In this document: piece after piece, positions 1-10,205 of the stretch
How positions within the stretch are numbered: position 1 is the first letter of the stretch
Layout of the letters: the number at the start of each line of letters is the position of its first letter
Source: Roseomonas indoligenes
Lineage (GTDB): Bacteria > Pseudomonadota > Alphaproteobacteria > Acetobacterales > Acetobacteraceae
Reading direction: 5' to 3'
DNA length: 64,000 nucleotides
Assembly (NCBI RefSeq): GCF_017813365.1
Contig: NZ_JAGIZA010000013.1
Coordinates: 1-64,000 of the forward strand
Notes under the pieces: generated by a model
The model's database searches: none
The model's input: the letters and a program-made list of their open reading frames with translations, nothing else
What the model was told of the DNA's origin: nothing
Made by a program: the position numbers and the translations under genes

Positions 1-40
1 CCGCCCAGGCCTCATCAGACAGCCAGAACAAACGCGCCAT
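1..40 (-). CDS. IS5-family-like transposase, N-terminal fragment (runs off the window)
   Basis: Only 13 codons are inside the window, reading MARLFWLSDEAWA. I recognise this as the usual first residues of IS5-family (IS427/IS1031-like) DDE transposases. The ATG at 40 is preceded by GGAGG six bases upstream, a strong ribosome binding site. A hairpin at 49-72 includes part of that site, which could damp transposase translation; such control is common in IS elements but is inferred here. Length, catalytic residues and frame integrity lie outside the window. Confidence 0.65.
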   Translation of the reverse strand, partial: MARLFWLSDEAWA

Positions 41-113
41 GTCCACCTCCTGATCAGCCAAACCCGATCAGGAGACAAAAACGCCAACGAACGTAGAGAG
101 TTGTTTGGGTTCC
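1..113 (-). mobile_element. End of an insertion sequence, cut by the window edge
   Basis: This stretch holds the 5' part of a transposase gene on the minus strand plus about 70 bp of leader ending near 113, five bases before the stop codon of the neighbouring GGDEF-EAL gene. The leader contains an inverted repeat (arms CCTGATC at 49-55 and GATCAGG at 66-72) that overlaps the ribosome binding site. The exact IS end and any target duplication cannot be fixed without the other end. The minus-strand sequence starting GGGAACCCAAACAACTC, just inside 113, is the likely terminal repeat. This is inference from position and the transposase start. Confidence 0.6.
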
Positions 114-117
114 CTAC

Positions 118-2244
118 CTAGGCCGCGTCCCGCAGCGCCCCCTCCCCCGGCTCGCCCCGGCGACTGCTGGCGAAGGCGGCGATCCAGTCCGCCACCTCGC
201 CCGCCGGGCAGGGCCGGCTGATGAAGTAGCCCTGCACCTCCGGGCACCCCTCGGCCCGCAGCATCGCCACCTGCCGCTCCGTCTCCACACCCTCTGCCGT
301 GGCGGAGACGCCGAGGCTGTCGCACAGCCCCGTCACCGCGCGCACGATCGCCGCCGCCTCCGGCTTCGTGCCGAGGTCCTTCACGAAGCTCCGGTCGATC
401 TTGATGCGCGTGAAGGGAAGGTTCCGCAGGAAGCTGAGCGAGGAGTAGCCCGTGCCGAAATCATCCATCGCGATCTGGATGCCCAGGGCCCGCAGCTCCC
501 CCAGGATCGCGGCGGCGCCCTGCACGTCGTCGATCATCGCCGTCTCTGTCACCTCCAGCTCCAGCCGGTCGGCGCCCAGCCCCGTCTCCTCCAGCGCGGC
601 GGTCACGCGGTGCACCAGGTCGGGCAGGCGGAACTGCGTGGTGGAAAGGTTCACCGAGACCTTCACCGGTTCTGGCCACCCCGCGGCCTCCCGGCAGGCG
701 GTCCGCAGGACCCAGTCCCCGATCTCCGGCATCAGCCCCACCTCCTCGGCGAAGGGGATGAACTCCGCCGGCGGCACCTGCCCGCGGGTCGGGCTGCACC
801 AGCGCAGTAGGGCCTCGAAGCTCGTGATCCGGTCCCGCGCCATGTCCACCACGGGCTGGTAGTGCAGCGCGAACTCGCCGAGCGCGAGCGCCATGCGCAG
901 GTCCCGCTCCAGCTCCCGCCGCTGCTGCATCACCAGCTCCATCCCCGCCTCGTAGACGCGCTGGCAGCCGCGCCCCGACTCCTTCGCTCGGTAGAGGGCA
1001 AGGTCGGCGTTCCGCAGCAGCAGGTCCGCCTCCGTCCCGTGCAGCGGCGCCAAGGCGATGCCGACGCTGGCGCCGATGGTCACCTGCACGCCCTTCACGT
1101 CGATCGGCCGCGCGATTTCCCGGATCAGCCGCTCCGCCAGCCCCGCCGCGTCCCGCTCGCTCTCGCAGGCGCCGAGGAGGATGGCGAACTCGTCCCCGCC
1201 CATGCGGGACACCGTGTCCTGCTTCCTCAACTGCGCCTGGATGCGCCCGGCCACCGCCTGCAGCACCGCGTCGCCCACGGGATGCCCCAGCGTGTCGTTC
1301 ACCGGCTTGAACCGGTCCAGGTCCAGGTACAGCACCGCGCAGCCGCCCACCGGCCCGGCCAGCGCCGCGTCCAGCCGCGCGCCGAAGGTGGCGCGGTTCG
1401 GCAGCGCCGTCAGCGTGTCGTGATGCGCCAGGTGGACGATCCGGTCCTCGATCACCCGCCGCTCCGTGATGTCGTCCAGCGTCGAGACCCACCCTCCCTC
1501 CGCCAGCGCGCGGTGACTGATCGCGATGGACCGCCCCTGCCGCCGCATCTCCGAGGAGATGGTGCCCTGCGCTCGCGCCAGCCGGGCCAGATGGTCCTCC
1601 CTCGCCCGCGTCACCCGCTCCGCCGTCTCGGCGTAGTCCACCTCCCCGTTCCCGTGCAGCTGCCACAGGATGTCGGTGAAGGTCGCCACAGGCCGTCCCG
1701 CCTCCCCCTCCAGGTCCAGCATCTCGCGCAGCCGGTTGTTGGACAGCACCAGCCGCTCCTGCGCATCGAACAGCGCGAGCCCCTGCGACATGTTGTCCAG
1801 CGCCAGGTCCAGGTTCTCCCGCAGCCGCCGCACCTGCTCGTCCTGACGCCGCTGCTCCGTCAGGTCCCGCGTGATCTTTGCGTAACCCACCAGCACCCCC
1901 GTCTCGTCGCGGATCGGATCGATCACCACGTGCGCCCAGAAGCGTGTGCCGTCCTGCCGCAGCCGCCATCCCTGTCCCTCGAACTTCCCGGTGGCGAGCG
2001 AGGTGGCCAGCGCCCGCTGCGGCAGCCCGGCCCGGCGGTCCTCCGGCGTGTAGAAGCGGGAGAAGTGGTGCCCCACGATCTCCTCCGCCCGATACCCCTT
2101 CGCCCGCTCCGCCCCGGCATTCCAGTTGCTCACCGTGCCGTCCGGGGCCAGCAGGTAGATCGCGTAGTCCGTGACCCCCTGCACCAGCAGGCGGTAGAGC
2201 GTGTTGGCCTCGTCGGACGCAGGCGGCGGCGGAGTGGTGGGCAC
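118..2244 (-). CDS. PAS-PAS-GGDEF-EAL cyclic-di-GMP signalling protein
   Basis: A soluble, about 708-residue protein with no membrane segment. An N-terminal PAS domain (starting TLYRLLVQGVTDYAIYLL) carries a PAC-like tail ending GYAKITRDLTEQ. A second PAS-like segment follows (NMSQGLALFDAQERLVLSNN), then GGDEF with an intact GGDEF signature (RMGGDEFAILL) and EAL with intact EALLRW and DDFGTGYSSL. Both a cyclase and a phosphodiesterase could be active, but which dominates cannot be told. I prefer the GTG at 2244, just before PTTPPPPASDE, with GGGAA upstream. An in-frame ATG at 2340 would add 32 unconserved residues. The stop codon lies five bases from the presumed IS end at 113, so the 3' flank has been remodelled by an insertion. 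Confidence 0.93.
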   Translation of the reverse strand: MPTTPPPPASDEANTLYRLLVQGVTDYAIYLLAPDGTVSNWNAGAERAKGYRAEEIVGHHFSRFYTPEDRRAGLPQRALATSLATGKFEGQGWRLRQDGTRFWAHVVIDPIRDETGVLVGYAKITRDLTEQRRQDEQVRRLRENLDLALDNMSQGLALFDAQERLVLSNNRLREMLDLEGEAGRPVATFTDILWQLHGNGEVDYAETAERVTRAREDHLARLARAQGTISSEMRRQGRSIAISHRALAEGGWVSTLDDITERRVIEDRIVHLAHHDTLTALPNRATFGARLDAALAGPVGGCAVLYLDLDRFKPVNDTLGHPVGDAVLQAVAGRIQAQLRKQDTVSRMGGDEFAILLGACESERDAAGLAERLIREIARPIDVKGVQVTIGASVGIALAPLHGTEADLLLRNADLALYRAKESGRGCQRVYEAGMELVMQQRRELERDLRMALALGEFALHYQPVVDMARDRITSFEALLRWCSPTRGQVPPAEFIPFAEEVGLMPEIGDWVLRTACREAAGWPEPVKVSVNLSTTQFRLPDLVHRVTAALEETGLGADRLELEVTETAMIDDVQGAAAILGELRALGIQIAMDDFGTGYSSLSFLRNLPFTRIKIDRSFVKDLGTKPEAAAIVRAVTGLCDSLGVSATAEGVETERQVAMLRAEGCPEVQGYFISRPCPAGEVADWIAAFASSRRGEPGEGALRDAA

Positions 2245-2388
2245 GTGCGGGTTCCCGGTGCGGCGGATGCGGCATCCAGTTGGCCGGCCGATCCAGTGGC
2301 GCGCCCGTCCTGGGTGCTGGGTCCGGAGGCTAGAGGCCATCGGTAAGCAGGACGTGAACGGGCCCCCGCCACCCGGCAGGCGCCTTGA

Positions 2389-2410
2389 TTAGGAAATGAT
2401 CGTTCCCTAA
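2389..2410. promoter_or_regulatory. Probable TetR-family operator
   Basis: An imperfect palindrome with arms TTAGGAA and TTCCCTAA around a 7-bp GATC-containing centre lies 10 bp before the start codon of the TetR gene, in the divergent gap to the GGDEF-EAL gene. AT-rich arms of this spacing are typical of autoregulated TetR operators. The site would also control the downstream MFS exporter if the two are co-transcribed. Confidence 0.7.
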
Positions 2411-2419
2411 TTTCCGGCC

Positions 2420-3064
2420 ATGCCTGCCCCCTCCTCCACCCCGGACCTGGCCGCCCCTTCGGCAGATCCGCCGCGCCGCGGCCCCGGCCGGCCGCGCGCC
2501 TTCGACATGGACGTCGCGCTGGATAAGGCGCTCCTGGTCTTCCGGGAGCGCGGCTACAACGCCACCTCCGTCAGCGACCTGGCCGAGGCGATGGGGCTGG
2601 CCACGGGCAGCCTCTACAAAGCCTTCACCGACAAGCGCGGGGTCTTCCTCGCGGCCTTCGCGCATTACGAGCGCCGGCGCCGGGCCGAGCTGCAGGGCCT
2701 CATGGACCCGGAGCCGACGGGCTTCGGCAAGCTGCGGGCGCTGCTGCACAGCTACGCGGAGCTGTCCCACGACAGGGAGGGCCAGCGCGGCTGCCTTGTC
2801 ACGGGCACGGCGAACGAGCTGGCGACGCTGGACCCCGAGATGGCCGCGCAGGTGCGCGCCACCGTCGCCCGGACGGAGGCGGCGATCCGCGACCTCCTCC
2901 GCCTCGGGCAGGTGGACGGCACCCTGTCCGCGGCCCTCGACATCGATGCCGCCGCGCGGCTGCTGCTGAGCGTGCTGCAGGGCTTCCGCGTGGTCGGCAA
3001 GCTCGGCCGCGCGCGCGACGAGATGGTGGCGGCCGCCGACCAGGCGCTGCGGCTGCTGGCCTGA
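2420..3064 (+). CDS. TetR/AcrR-family transcriptional regulator
   Basis: About 214 residues. After a proline-rich 25-residue leader comes [19 protein letters not shown] and a TetR helix-turn-helix ([22 protein letters not shown], about residues 48-70), ending with the usual YKAF recognition-helix signature. The C-terminal ligand domain resembles the TetR_C group that follows HTHs in exporter regulators. The gene is followed after 25 bp by an MFS transporter on the same strand and preceded by a palindromic operator, so it is probably a self-repressed local regulator of that exporter, released by a small molecule. Ligand unknown. There is no clear Shine-Dalgarno before the ATG, so a leaderless or weakly initiated message is possible. 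Confidence 0.93.
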   Translation: MPAPSSTPDLAAPSADPPRRGPGRPRAFDMDVALDKALLVFRERGYNATSVSDLAEAMGLATGSLYKAFTDKRGVFLAAFAHYERRRRAELQGLMDPEPTGFGKLRALLHSYAELSHDREGQRGCLVTGTANELATLDPEMAAQVRATVARTEAAIRDLLRLGQVDGTLSAALDIDAAARLLLSVLQGFRVVGKLGRARDEMVAAADQALRLLA

Positions 3065-3089
3065 TCCTCTCCACCCAAGGACCTCCCCC

Positions 3090-4295
3090 GTGAGCACGGT
3101 ACTTCTCGACGCGGCACCGGTACGGCCGGCCGCCGGCCTCCCCTCCTGGCTCACCCTGCTGCTGGCGACCGCCTGCGGGCTGATCGCCGCCAACATCTAC
3201 TACGCCCAGCCGCTGGTCGGCCCCATCAGCGCCTCGCTCGGTCTCTCGCACGGCGCGGCAGGGCTGATCGTCACAGTGACGCAGATCGGCTACGTGGCCG
3301 GGCTGCTCTTCCTCGTGCCGCTGGGCGACTTGGTGGAGAGCCGGCGGCTGGTGATGGTGGTGGTCGGGCTCTGCGCGACGGCGCTGGCCGGGGCGGCGGT
3401 CTCCACCGGGGCGCTGCCTTTCCTGATCGCCTCGCTGCTCATCGGGCTCTGCTCCGTCGCCGTGCAGATCCTCGTGCCCTTCGCTGCCCACATGGCGCCG
3501 GATGCGACGCGCGGGCGCGTGGTGGGCAACGTGATGAGCGGGCTGATGCTCGGCATCATGCTCTCCCGCCCGGCCGCGAGCTTTGTCGCGGACCTCCTGG
3601 GCTGGCACGCGGTCTTCTGGATCTCGGCGGTGCTGATGGTGGGCATGGCCGCGCTGCTGGGCTCCGTCCTGCCCCGCCGCCAGCCGTCGGCGGCCCTGCG
3701 CTACGGCCGCCTGCTCGCCTCCATGGCCGGGCTGATGCGGGGCGCGCCCGTGCTGCGGCGGCGCGCGCTCTACCAGGCCGCCCTGTTCGGCGCCTTCAGC
3801 GTTTTCTGGACCACCGTGCCCCTCTTCCTCGCCGAGACCTACCACCTCAGCCAGAGCGGCATCGCCCTCTTCGCGCTGGCGGGCGTCGCCGGCGCCGTCG
3901 CGGCCCCCATCGCCGGACGCTGGGCGGACAAGGGATGGAGCCGGGGCGCGACCGGCCTCGCCATCGTCCTCACCGCCGCATCCTTCCTGCTCGGCCGCTT
4001 CGGGCTGGGCGGCACCACCGCCGGGCTCGGCCTGCTCGTCCTCTCCGCCATCCTCCTGGACTTCGGGTCCACGGCGAACCTCGTCCTGGGACAGCGCGCC
4101 ATCTTCATGCTCAGCGCGGAGGCGCGGAACCGGCTGAACGGGCTCTACATGGCCACCTTCTTCCTCGGCGGCGCGGCCGGCTCCGCGCTCGGCGGCTGGA
4201 CCTATGCCGAGGGCGGGTGGTCGCTCGCCAGCTGGGTCGGCTTCGCCCTGCCCCTGCTGGCGCTGGGCTACTACCTCACCGAGCCTCGACCCTGA
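3090..4295 (+). CDS. MFS transporter (drug/metabolite exporter type)
   Basis: A 401-residue integral membrane protein with about 12 hydrophobic segments, the usual MFS length. The N-terminal half shows [16 protein letters not shown] between TM2 and TM3, matching the MFS motif G-D-x3-R-R, and the second half repeats the fold. The GTG start at 3090 has AAGGA 10 bases upstream. It follows the TetR gene by 25 bp, so the two are likely one transcript. Related single-gene exporters export drugs, sugars or amino acids; substrate cannot be assigned. A perfect hairpin (4307-4330) follows the stop. Confidence 0.92.
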   Translation: MSTVLLDAAPVRPAAGLPSWLTLLLATACGLIAANIYYAQPLVGPISASLGLSHGAAGLIVTVTQIGYVAGLLFLVPLGDLVESRRLVMVVVGLCATALAGAAVSTGALPFLIASLLIGLCSVAVQILVPFAAHMAPDATRGRVVGNVMSGLMLGIMLSRPAASFVADLLGWHAVFWISAVLMVGMAALLGSVLPRRQPSAALRYGRLLASMAGLMRGAPVLRRRALYQAALFGAFSVFWTTVPLFLAETYHLSQSGIALFALAGVAGAVAAPIAGRWADKGWSRGATGLAIVLTAASFLLGRFGLGGTTAGLGLLVLSAILLDFGSTANLVLGQRAIFMLSAEARNRLNGLYMATFFLGGAAGSALGGWTYAEGGWSLASWVGFALPLLALGYYLTEPRP

Positions 4296-4306
4296 AGGCC
4301 GCGAAG

Positions 4307-4330
4307 GGGGAAGGGGTCAGCCCCTTCCCC
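4307..4330. terminator. Hairpin terminator between convergent genes
   Basis: GGGGAAGGGG and its exact complement are separated by a TCAG loop. It lies between the convergent stop codons of the MFS gene (4295) and the HMG-CoA-lyase-like gene (4338). It has no long T-run, but its position and perfect 10-bp stem suit a bidirectional terminator. Confidence 0.65.
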
Positions 4331-4337
4331 GCCCGTC

Positions 4338-5252
4338 CTAGGCCGCCTGCTGAGCCGCGCGCCGCGCCGCCGGCACCCCGCGCATCCGCCCGCCCGGCAT
4401 CCCGCCGGGGATGGTGGCGGCAAGGTCCGCGGCCTCCAGCAGCCGGTCCCAGTCGATCCCCGTCTCCACCCCCATGCGCCGGAACAGCCAGGCCACGTCC
4501 TCCGTCGCCACGTTGCCCGTCGCGCCGGGCGCGAAGGGGCAGCCGCCCAGCCCGCCGGAGGCCGAATCGAAGATCCGGCACCCCGCCGCCCAGGCCGCGG
4601 ACACATTGGCCACGCCCATCCCGTAGGTGTCGTGCCCGTGGAAGGCGAAGCGCTGCCCCCAGGAGGCGAAGGCCTTCTCGAAGACCCGCCGCACCTGGTC
4701 CGGCGCGGCATTCCCGGTGGTGTCGCAGAGCGCGATCTCCATGGAGGGATCGAGCGCGACGATCCGCTCCACCCAGTCCAGCGCCTCCTCGTCCGGGACC
4801 ACGCCCTCGAAGGGGCAGTGAAACACGGTGGAGAGGTTGAAGCGCACCAGCAGTCCCGCCGCCCGCGCATCCCGCACGATGGCGGAAAGATCGGCGAAGG
4901 ACTCCTCCCGCGTGCGGTTCAGGTTCGCCTCATTGTGGCTCTCCGTGGCCGACATGAACAGGCCCAGCCGCTGCGCGCCCGACCCCGCCGCCAGCTCGAA
5001 GCCGCGCCGGTTCGGCACCAGCACCGTGCACTCCAGCCCCGGCAGCTCCAGCGCCGCCTTCAGCACCTCGCCCGTATCCGCCATCTGCGGCACGGCGCGC
5101 GGCGAGACGAAGGAACCGATCTCCATGCGCCGGATTCCCGCCGCGTGGATGGCCCGCACCAGCGCGATCTTCCTCTCCGTCGGGACGAAGCCGCCGATGG
5201 ACTGCAGCCCGTCGCGCGGGGCGACATCGCTGATCGTGGCCGCAAGACTCAT
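4338..5252 (-). CDS. Hydroxymethylglutaryl-CoA lyase family enzyme
   Basis: 304 residues, the normal length for HMG-CoA lyases (DRE-TIM metallolyases), which split HMG-CoA into acetoacetate and acetyl-CoA. Family residues are all visible: APRDGLQS near the N-terminus (catalytic Arg-Asp), FHGHDTYGMG (metal-binding His pair) and GGLGGCPFAPGATGN (active-site Cys loop). The ATG at 5252 overlaps the stop of the upstream CoA-transferase gene as ATGA, so translation is coupled. A fixed pairing with a class III CoA transferase suggests the true substrate may be another 3-hydroxy-3-methyl acyl-CoA such as citramalyl-CoA rather than leucine-derived HMG-CoA; this is inference. Confidence 0.88.
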   Translation of the reverse strand: MSLAATISDVAPRDGLQSIGGFVPTERKIALVRAIHAAGIRRMEIGSFVSPRAVPQMADTGEVLKAALELPGLECTVLVPNRRGFELAAGSGAQRLGLFMSATESHNEANLNRTREESFADLSAIVRDARAAGLLVRFNLSTVFHCPFEGVVPDEEALDWVERIVALDPSMEIALCDTTGNAAPDQVRRVFEKAFASWGQRFAFHGHDTYGMGVANVSAAWAAGCRIFDSASGGLGGCPFAPGATGNVATEDVAWLFRRMGVETGIDWDRLLEAADLAATIPGGMPGGRMRGVPAARRAAQQAA

Positions 5253-6514
5253 CGGGCATCCTCCTTCAGCAGCGTGCCGAACACGTAGTCGTTGTGCTGC
5301 CCCACCGCAGGGCCGGGCCAGCGCACCATGTCGCGCGGCGGAATGCCCTCGAAGCGGAAGGGCGCGGCGGGATGCGGCACGGTGGCGCCCACCAGCGGGT
5401 CCTCCACCTCCAGCATCATGTCCCGCGCCTGGAAATGCGGGTCCTCCGCGCAGTCCTTCATGTCGTAGAGGCGGGAGCACGGCACCTGCACCGCCTCCAT
5501 CGCCTCCTGCGCCTCCTTGGCCGTCATCGTCCGCGTCCAGGCGGCGATCGCCTCGTCCAGCTCCGCGGCATGGGCGCAGCGCCCGGAATTGCTCGCCATG
5601 CGCGGATCACCCGCCAGGTCCGGGCGGCCGATCCGCTCCATCAGCCGCCGGAAGATAAGGTCCGAATTCCCCGCGATGGCCAGCCACTTCCCATCCGCGC
5701 AGGGATAGGTGTTGGTCGGCGCCGCGCTCGGCAGCGCGGCCCCCATGGGCTGCCGCACCCGGCCGAGCAGCCCGAACTCCGGCAGCATCCCCTCCATCAG
5801 CGAGAAGACCGAGGAGACGAGGTCGAGATCGATCGTGACCCCTTTCCCGCCCTCTGGCCCATCCGCCTTCCGGTCCCGCCCCCAACAGGCCGAGACGAGC
5901 GACAGCGCCGCGTACATCCCCGCTAGGTCGTCGCTGATCGAAACGCCGCAGCGCGGCGGCGGCAGGTCCGTCCGCCCGGGATTGGCGGTCAGGTGCCGCA
6001 GCCCTCCCATCGCCTCCCCGATCGCGCCGAAAGCCGGCTTGTCGCGATACGGCCCGTCCTGCCCGTAGCCGGACACGCGCGCGATCACGAGGCGCGGGTT
6101 CTCCGCCCGCAGCACATCCGGCCCCAGCCCGATCCGCTCCAGGTAGCCGGGCCGGAAATTCTCCACCAGCGCGTCCGCCCGGGCACAGAGGGCACGAACC
6201 TTCTCCCGCCCCTCCTCGCTCTTCAGGTCCAGCACGACGGACAGCTTGTTGCGCCCGTGGATGGAGAACCACACGGCCCGCCCATTCACCCGCGCGCCCC
6301 AGTCCCGGTGCGGATCGCCCTCCGGCGGCTCCACCTTGATCACCTCCGCGCCCAGGTCGGCCAACAGCCGCGTGGCGAAGGGCGCGGCGATGTAGTGTCC
6401 CAGCTCCACCACCCGCAGCCCGGCCAGGGGCAGGCGGGGGTCCTGCGGCGGAACCTCCGGGGGCGGTGTCGGGCCAGCGGCATCCGGGCCGCCATGACCG
6501 TCCGACATGGGCAT
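5249..6514 (-). CDS. CaiB/BaiF-type class III CoA transferase
   Basis: 421 residues, standard for family III CoA transferases, which move CoA between carboxylic acids via an aspartyl anhydride. Visible signatures are LAGLRVVELGHYIAAPFATR at the N-terminus, GAEVIKVEPPEGDPHRDWG, the backbone segment NKLSVVLDLKSEEGRE, and GVSISDDLAGMYAA, which contains the catalytic aspartate. It comes first in a two-gene operon with the lyase-family gene and would activate the acid that the lyase cleaves. Two Met codons (6514, 6508) can start it. No associated regulator is adjacent. Confidence 0.93.
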   Translation of the reverse strand: MPMSDGHGGPDAAGPTPPPEVPPQDPRLPLAGLRVVELGHYIAAPFATRLLADLGAEVIKVEPPEGDPHRDWGARVNGRAVWFSIHGRNKLSVVLDLKSEEGREKVRALCARADALVENFRPGYLERIGLGPDVLRAENPRLVIARVSGYGQDGPYRDKPAFGAIGEAMGGLRHLTANPGRTDLPPPRCGVSISDDLAGMYAALSLVSACWGRDRKADGPEGGKGVTIDLDLVSSVFSLMEGMLPEFGLLGRVRQPMGAALPSAAPTNTYPCADGKWLAIAGNSDLIFRRLMERIGRPDLAGDPRMASNSGRCAHAAELDEAIAAWTRTMTAKEAQEAMEAVQVPCSRLYDMKDCAEDPHFQARDMMLEVEDPLVGATVPHPAAPFRFEGIPPRDMVRWPGPAVGQHNDYVFGTLLKEDAR

Positions 6515-6697
6515 TCCTCCTGTATCGGCGCGGATGTTCCGCGCCGGCGCCGCCCTGGCAAGGGGCCGGGCGGCGGAAACCCGGGCCGCGACGGCCTCTT
6601 ACAGCGGGGTTGCCGGCCCTGGTGGACGCCAGCCCCCATCCGGCGCAGAGAGCGGCCCAGCCGGCCTTTCCGCCGGACCGTCGAGAAGCAGGTGCGA

Positions 6698-8800
6698 ATG
6701 GAGCCCCAGGGAGACCCTCAGGACAGGCCGGAACCCGAGGAGCACATCTTCCTCGCCGGTGGTGGCGAACTGGGGCGGCTGATCGCGGCCTATAACTGGA
6801 CATCCACCCCCCTCGGCCCCCTCGGGTCCTGGCCCGGCCACCTCCGCACCACCGTCGGCCTCCTCCTCCGGTCCCACGTTCCCATCGTCACGCTGTGGGG
6901 GGAGGACGGCATTATGATCTACAACGATGCCTACTCCATCTTCGCCGGCGGCCGTCATCCCCGCCTTCTCGGCTCCAAGGTGCGGGAGGGCTGGCCGGAG
7001 GTCGCGGACTTCAACGACAACGTGATGAAGGTCGGCCTCGCCGGCGGCACCCTCTCCTACCAGGACCAGGAGCTCACCCTCCACCGCCACGGCCGGCCGG
7101 AGCAGGTCTGGATGAACCTGGACTACTCCCCGATCCCCGGGGAGGACGGCCGCCCCGCCGGCGTCATCGCCATCGTCGTCGAAACAACGGGCAAGGTGCG
7201 CGCGGAAGGCGACCTGCGCGTCACCGCCCAGGCCCTCGCCCAACTCAACGCCGAACTCGGCCAGCGCGTGGAGGAGCGCACGCGCGAGCGCGACCGGATG
7301 TGGCGCCTCTCGACCGACGTCATGCTCGTCGCCGACTTCAACGCCCGGGTGGAAGCGGTGAACCCCGCCTGGACCACCCTTCTGGGATGGGGCGAGACGG
7401 AGCTGCTGGGCCAGGACTTCATGGCCCTCATCCACCCGGACGACATGGAGGCCACCCTGGCGGAGGTGGCCAGCCTCTCCTCCGGCCGCACCACGCTGCG
7501 CTTCGAGAACCGCTACCGCCAGAAGGACGGCGCCTACCGCTGGCTCTCCTGGACCGCCGTTCCGGACGAGCGGTTCATCCACGCCGTGGGCCGCGACATC
7601 CAGGCCGAGAAGGAAGCGGCCGAGACCCTGCACCGCACCGAGGAGGCGCTGCGGCAGAGCCAGAAGATGGAGGCCGTCGGCCAGCTCACCGGCGGCATCG
7701 CGCACGACTTCAACAACCTCCTCACCGGCATCACCGGAAGCCTGGAACTGCTGCGCACCCGCCTCGCCCAGGGCCGGCTGGTGGACCTGGACCGCTACAT
7801 CACCACCGCCCACGGCGCCGCGGGCCGGGCCGCCGCCCTGACGCACCGCCTCCTCGCCTTCGCGCGGCGCCAGACGCTCGATCCCAAGCCCACCGACGTG
7901 AACCGCCTGGTCTCCGGCATGGTGGACCTCATCCGCCGCACCGTGGGGCCGGAGATCACCGTGCAGGTGGTCGAGGCAGGCGGTCTCTGGCCCGCGCTGG
8001 TGGATCCGCCGCAGCTGGAGAGCGCGCTGCTCAACCTCTGCATCAACGCCCGCGACGCCATGCCCGACGGCGGGCGCATCATGATCGAGACCGCGAACAA
8101 GTGGCTGGACGAGCGCGCCGCGCATGAGCGCGACCTGCCCCCCGGCCAGTACCTCTCCCTCTGCGTCACCGACACCGGCACGGGCATGACGCCGGACGTG
8201 ATCGCCCGCGCCTTCGACCCCTTTTTCACCACCAAGCCGCTCGGCCAGGGCACCGGCCTCGGCCTCTCGATGATCTACGGCTTCGTCCGCCAGTCCGGCG
8301 GCCAGGTGCGGATCTATTCCGAGCTGGGCCAGGGCACGACCATGTGCCTCTACTTCCCCCGCCACCACGGCGCGGAGAGCCCGGCCGAGCACGACGCCGC
8401 CCTCGCCTCCGCCCCGCGCGCGGAGCGCGGCGAGACCGTGCTGGTCGTGGACGACGAGCCCACCGTCCGCATGCTCGTGACGGAGGTGCTGGAGGAGCTC
8501 GGCTACACCGCCATCGAGGCGACCGACGGCAATGCCGGCCTGCGCGTCCTCCGTTCCGACGCACGCCTCGACCTGCTGGTCACCGATGTCGGCCTGCCCG
8601 GCGGCATGAACGGCCGCCAGCTCGCCGACGCGGCGCGGGAACTGCGTCCGGAGCTGAAGATCCTCTTCATCACCGGCTATGCCGAGAACGCGGCCGTGGG
8701 CCACGGCCTGCTGGAGCCGGGGATGCACGTGCTGACCAAGCCTTTCCCCATGGACACCCTGGCCGGCCGCATCCGGGACCTGATCGAGGACGGCGCCTGA
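6698..8800 (+). CDS. Hybrid sensor histidine kinase with C-terminal receiver
   Basis: About 700 residues with no membrane segment, so a cytosolic sensor. There are two PAS domains (first around residues 65-160 with MIYNDAYSIFAGGRHP; second about 200-310 with VMLVADFNARVEAVNP), a phosphoacceptor domain with GIAHDFNNLLTGI (HWE/HisKA-like, His followed by DFNN), an ATPase domain with NARDAMPDGG and GLGLSMIYGFV, and a receiver with LVVDDEPTVR and LLVTDVGLPGG carrying the phospho-Asp. The DFNN kinase plus terminal receiver layout is common in alphaproteobacterial stress or light signalling. The ATG at 6698 has a weak GAAG-type ribosome binding site; a GTG at 6692 is an alternative. No dedicated output regulator is adjacent. 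Confidence 0.93.
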   Translation: MEPQGDPQDRPEPEEHIFLAGGGELGRLIAAYNWTSTPLGPLGSWPGHLRTTVGLLLRSHVPIVTLWGEDGIMIYNDAYSIFAGGRHPRLLGSKVREGWPEVADFNDNVMKVGLAGGTLSYQDQELTLHRHGRPEQVWMNLDYSPIPGEDGRPAGVIAIVVETTGKVRAEGDLRVTAQALAQLNAELGQRVEERTRERDRMWRLSTDVMLVADFNARVEAVNPAWTTLLGWGETELLGQDFMALIHPDDMEATLAEVASLSSGRTTLRFENRYRQKDGAYRWLSWTAVPDERFIHAVGRDIQAEKEAAETLHRTEEALRQSQKMEAVGQLTGGIAHDFNNLLTGITGSLELLRTRLAQGRLVDLDRYITTAHGAAGRAAALTHRLLAFARRQTLDPKPTDVNRLVSGMVDLIRRTVGPEITVQVVEAGGLWPALVDPPQLESALLNLCINARDAMPDGGRIMIETANKWLDERAAHERDLPPGQYLSLCVTDTGTGMTPDVIARAFDPFFTTKPLGQGTGLGLSMIYGFVRQSGGQVRIYSELGQGTTMCLYFPRHHGAESPAEHDAALASAPRAERGETVLVVDDEPTVRMLVTEVLEELGYTAIEATDGNAGLRVLRSDARLDLLVTDVGLPGGMNGRQLADAARELRPELKILFITGYAENAAVGHGLLEPGMHVLTKPFPMDTLAGRIRDLIEDGA

Positions 8801-8817
8801 ACCGACACGCCCCCCCC

Positions 8818-8888
8818 GCGGCAGCCCGAACGAAAAAGATGACGGGCGGCCCCGGGGAGAGAGGATTCCTTCCCCCCTCACCGGGGCC
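8818..8888 (-). repeat. Intergenic four-hairpin element, truncated copy 1
   Basis: On the minus strand this contains hairpin 1 (outer arms GGCCCCGG at 8848-8855 and 8881-8888) followed by the conserved linker (CATCTTTTTCG, then CGGGCTGCCGCGG). Hairpins 2-4 of the full element are absent. It sits between the hybrid kinase stop and the HtrA-like gene. Confidence 0.75.
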
Positions 8889-8968
8889 ACCCGCTTGAAC
8901 CCCGGCCCGTTCTTCCCTCTCTATGGCGGGACGACCTCGCGCCGCACTCCGGAGAGCCAGAGCACCCC

Positions 8969-10066
<1,098 letters not shown>

Positions 10067-10205
10067 CGTCCCCCGGAAGGGGCCGCGCACCTGACCGGCG
10101 GCCCATCGGCGGCAACCCATCGGCCTCGCGAACCCGGCAGCCGGCGGAGGCGGACCCAATGTCTGGAGCAGGCTTTCTCCGTGAAGCCTCTCCAGCCTTC
10201 CGCTC

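Noticed and set aside
862-2346. Long plus-strand frame opposite the GGDEF-EAL gene
   Set aside because: It is the complement shadow of a strongly supported protein in very GC-rich DNA, with low-complexity Arg/His/Pro-rich translation and no domain.
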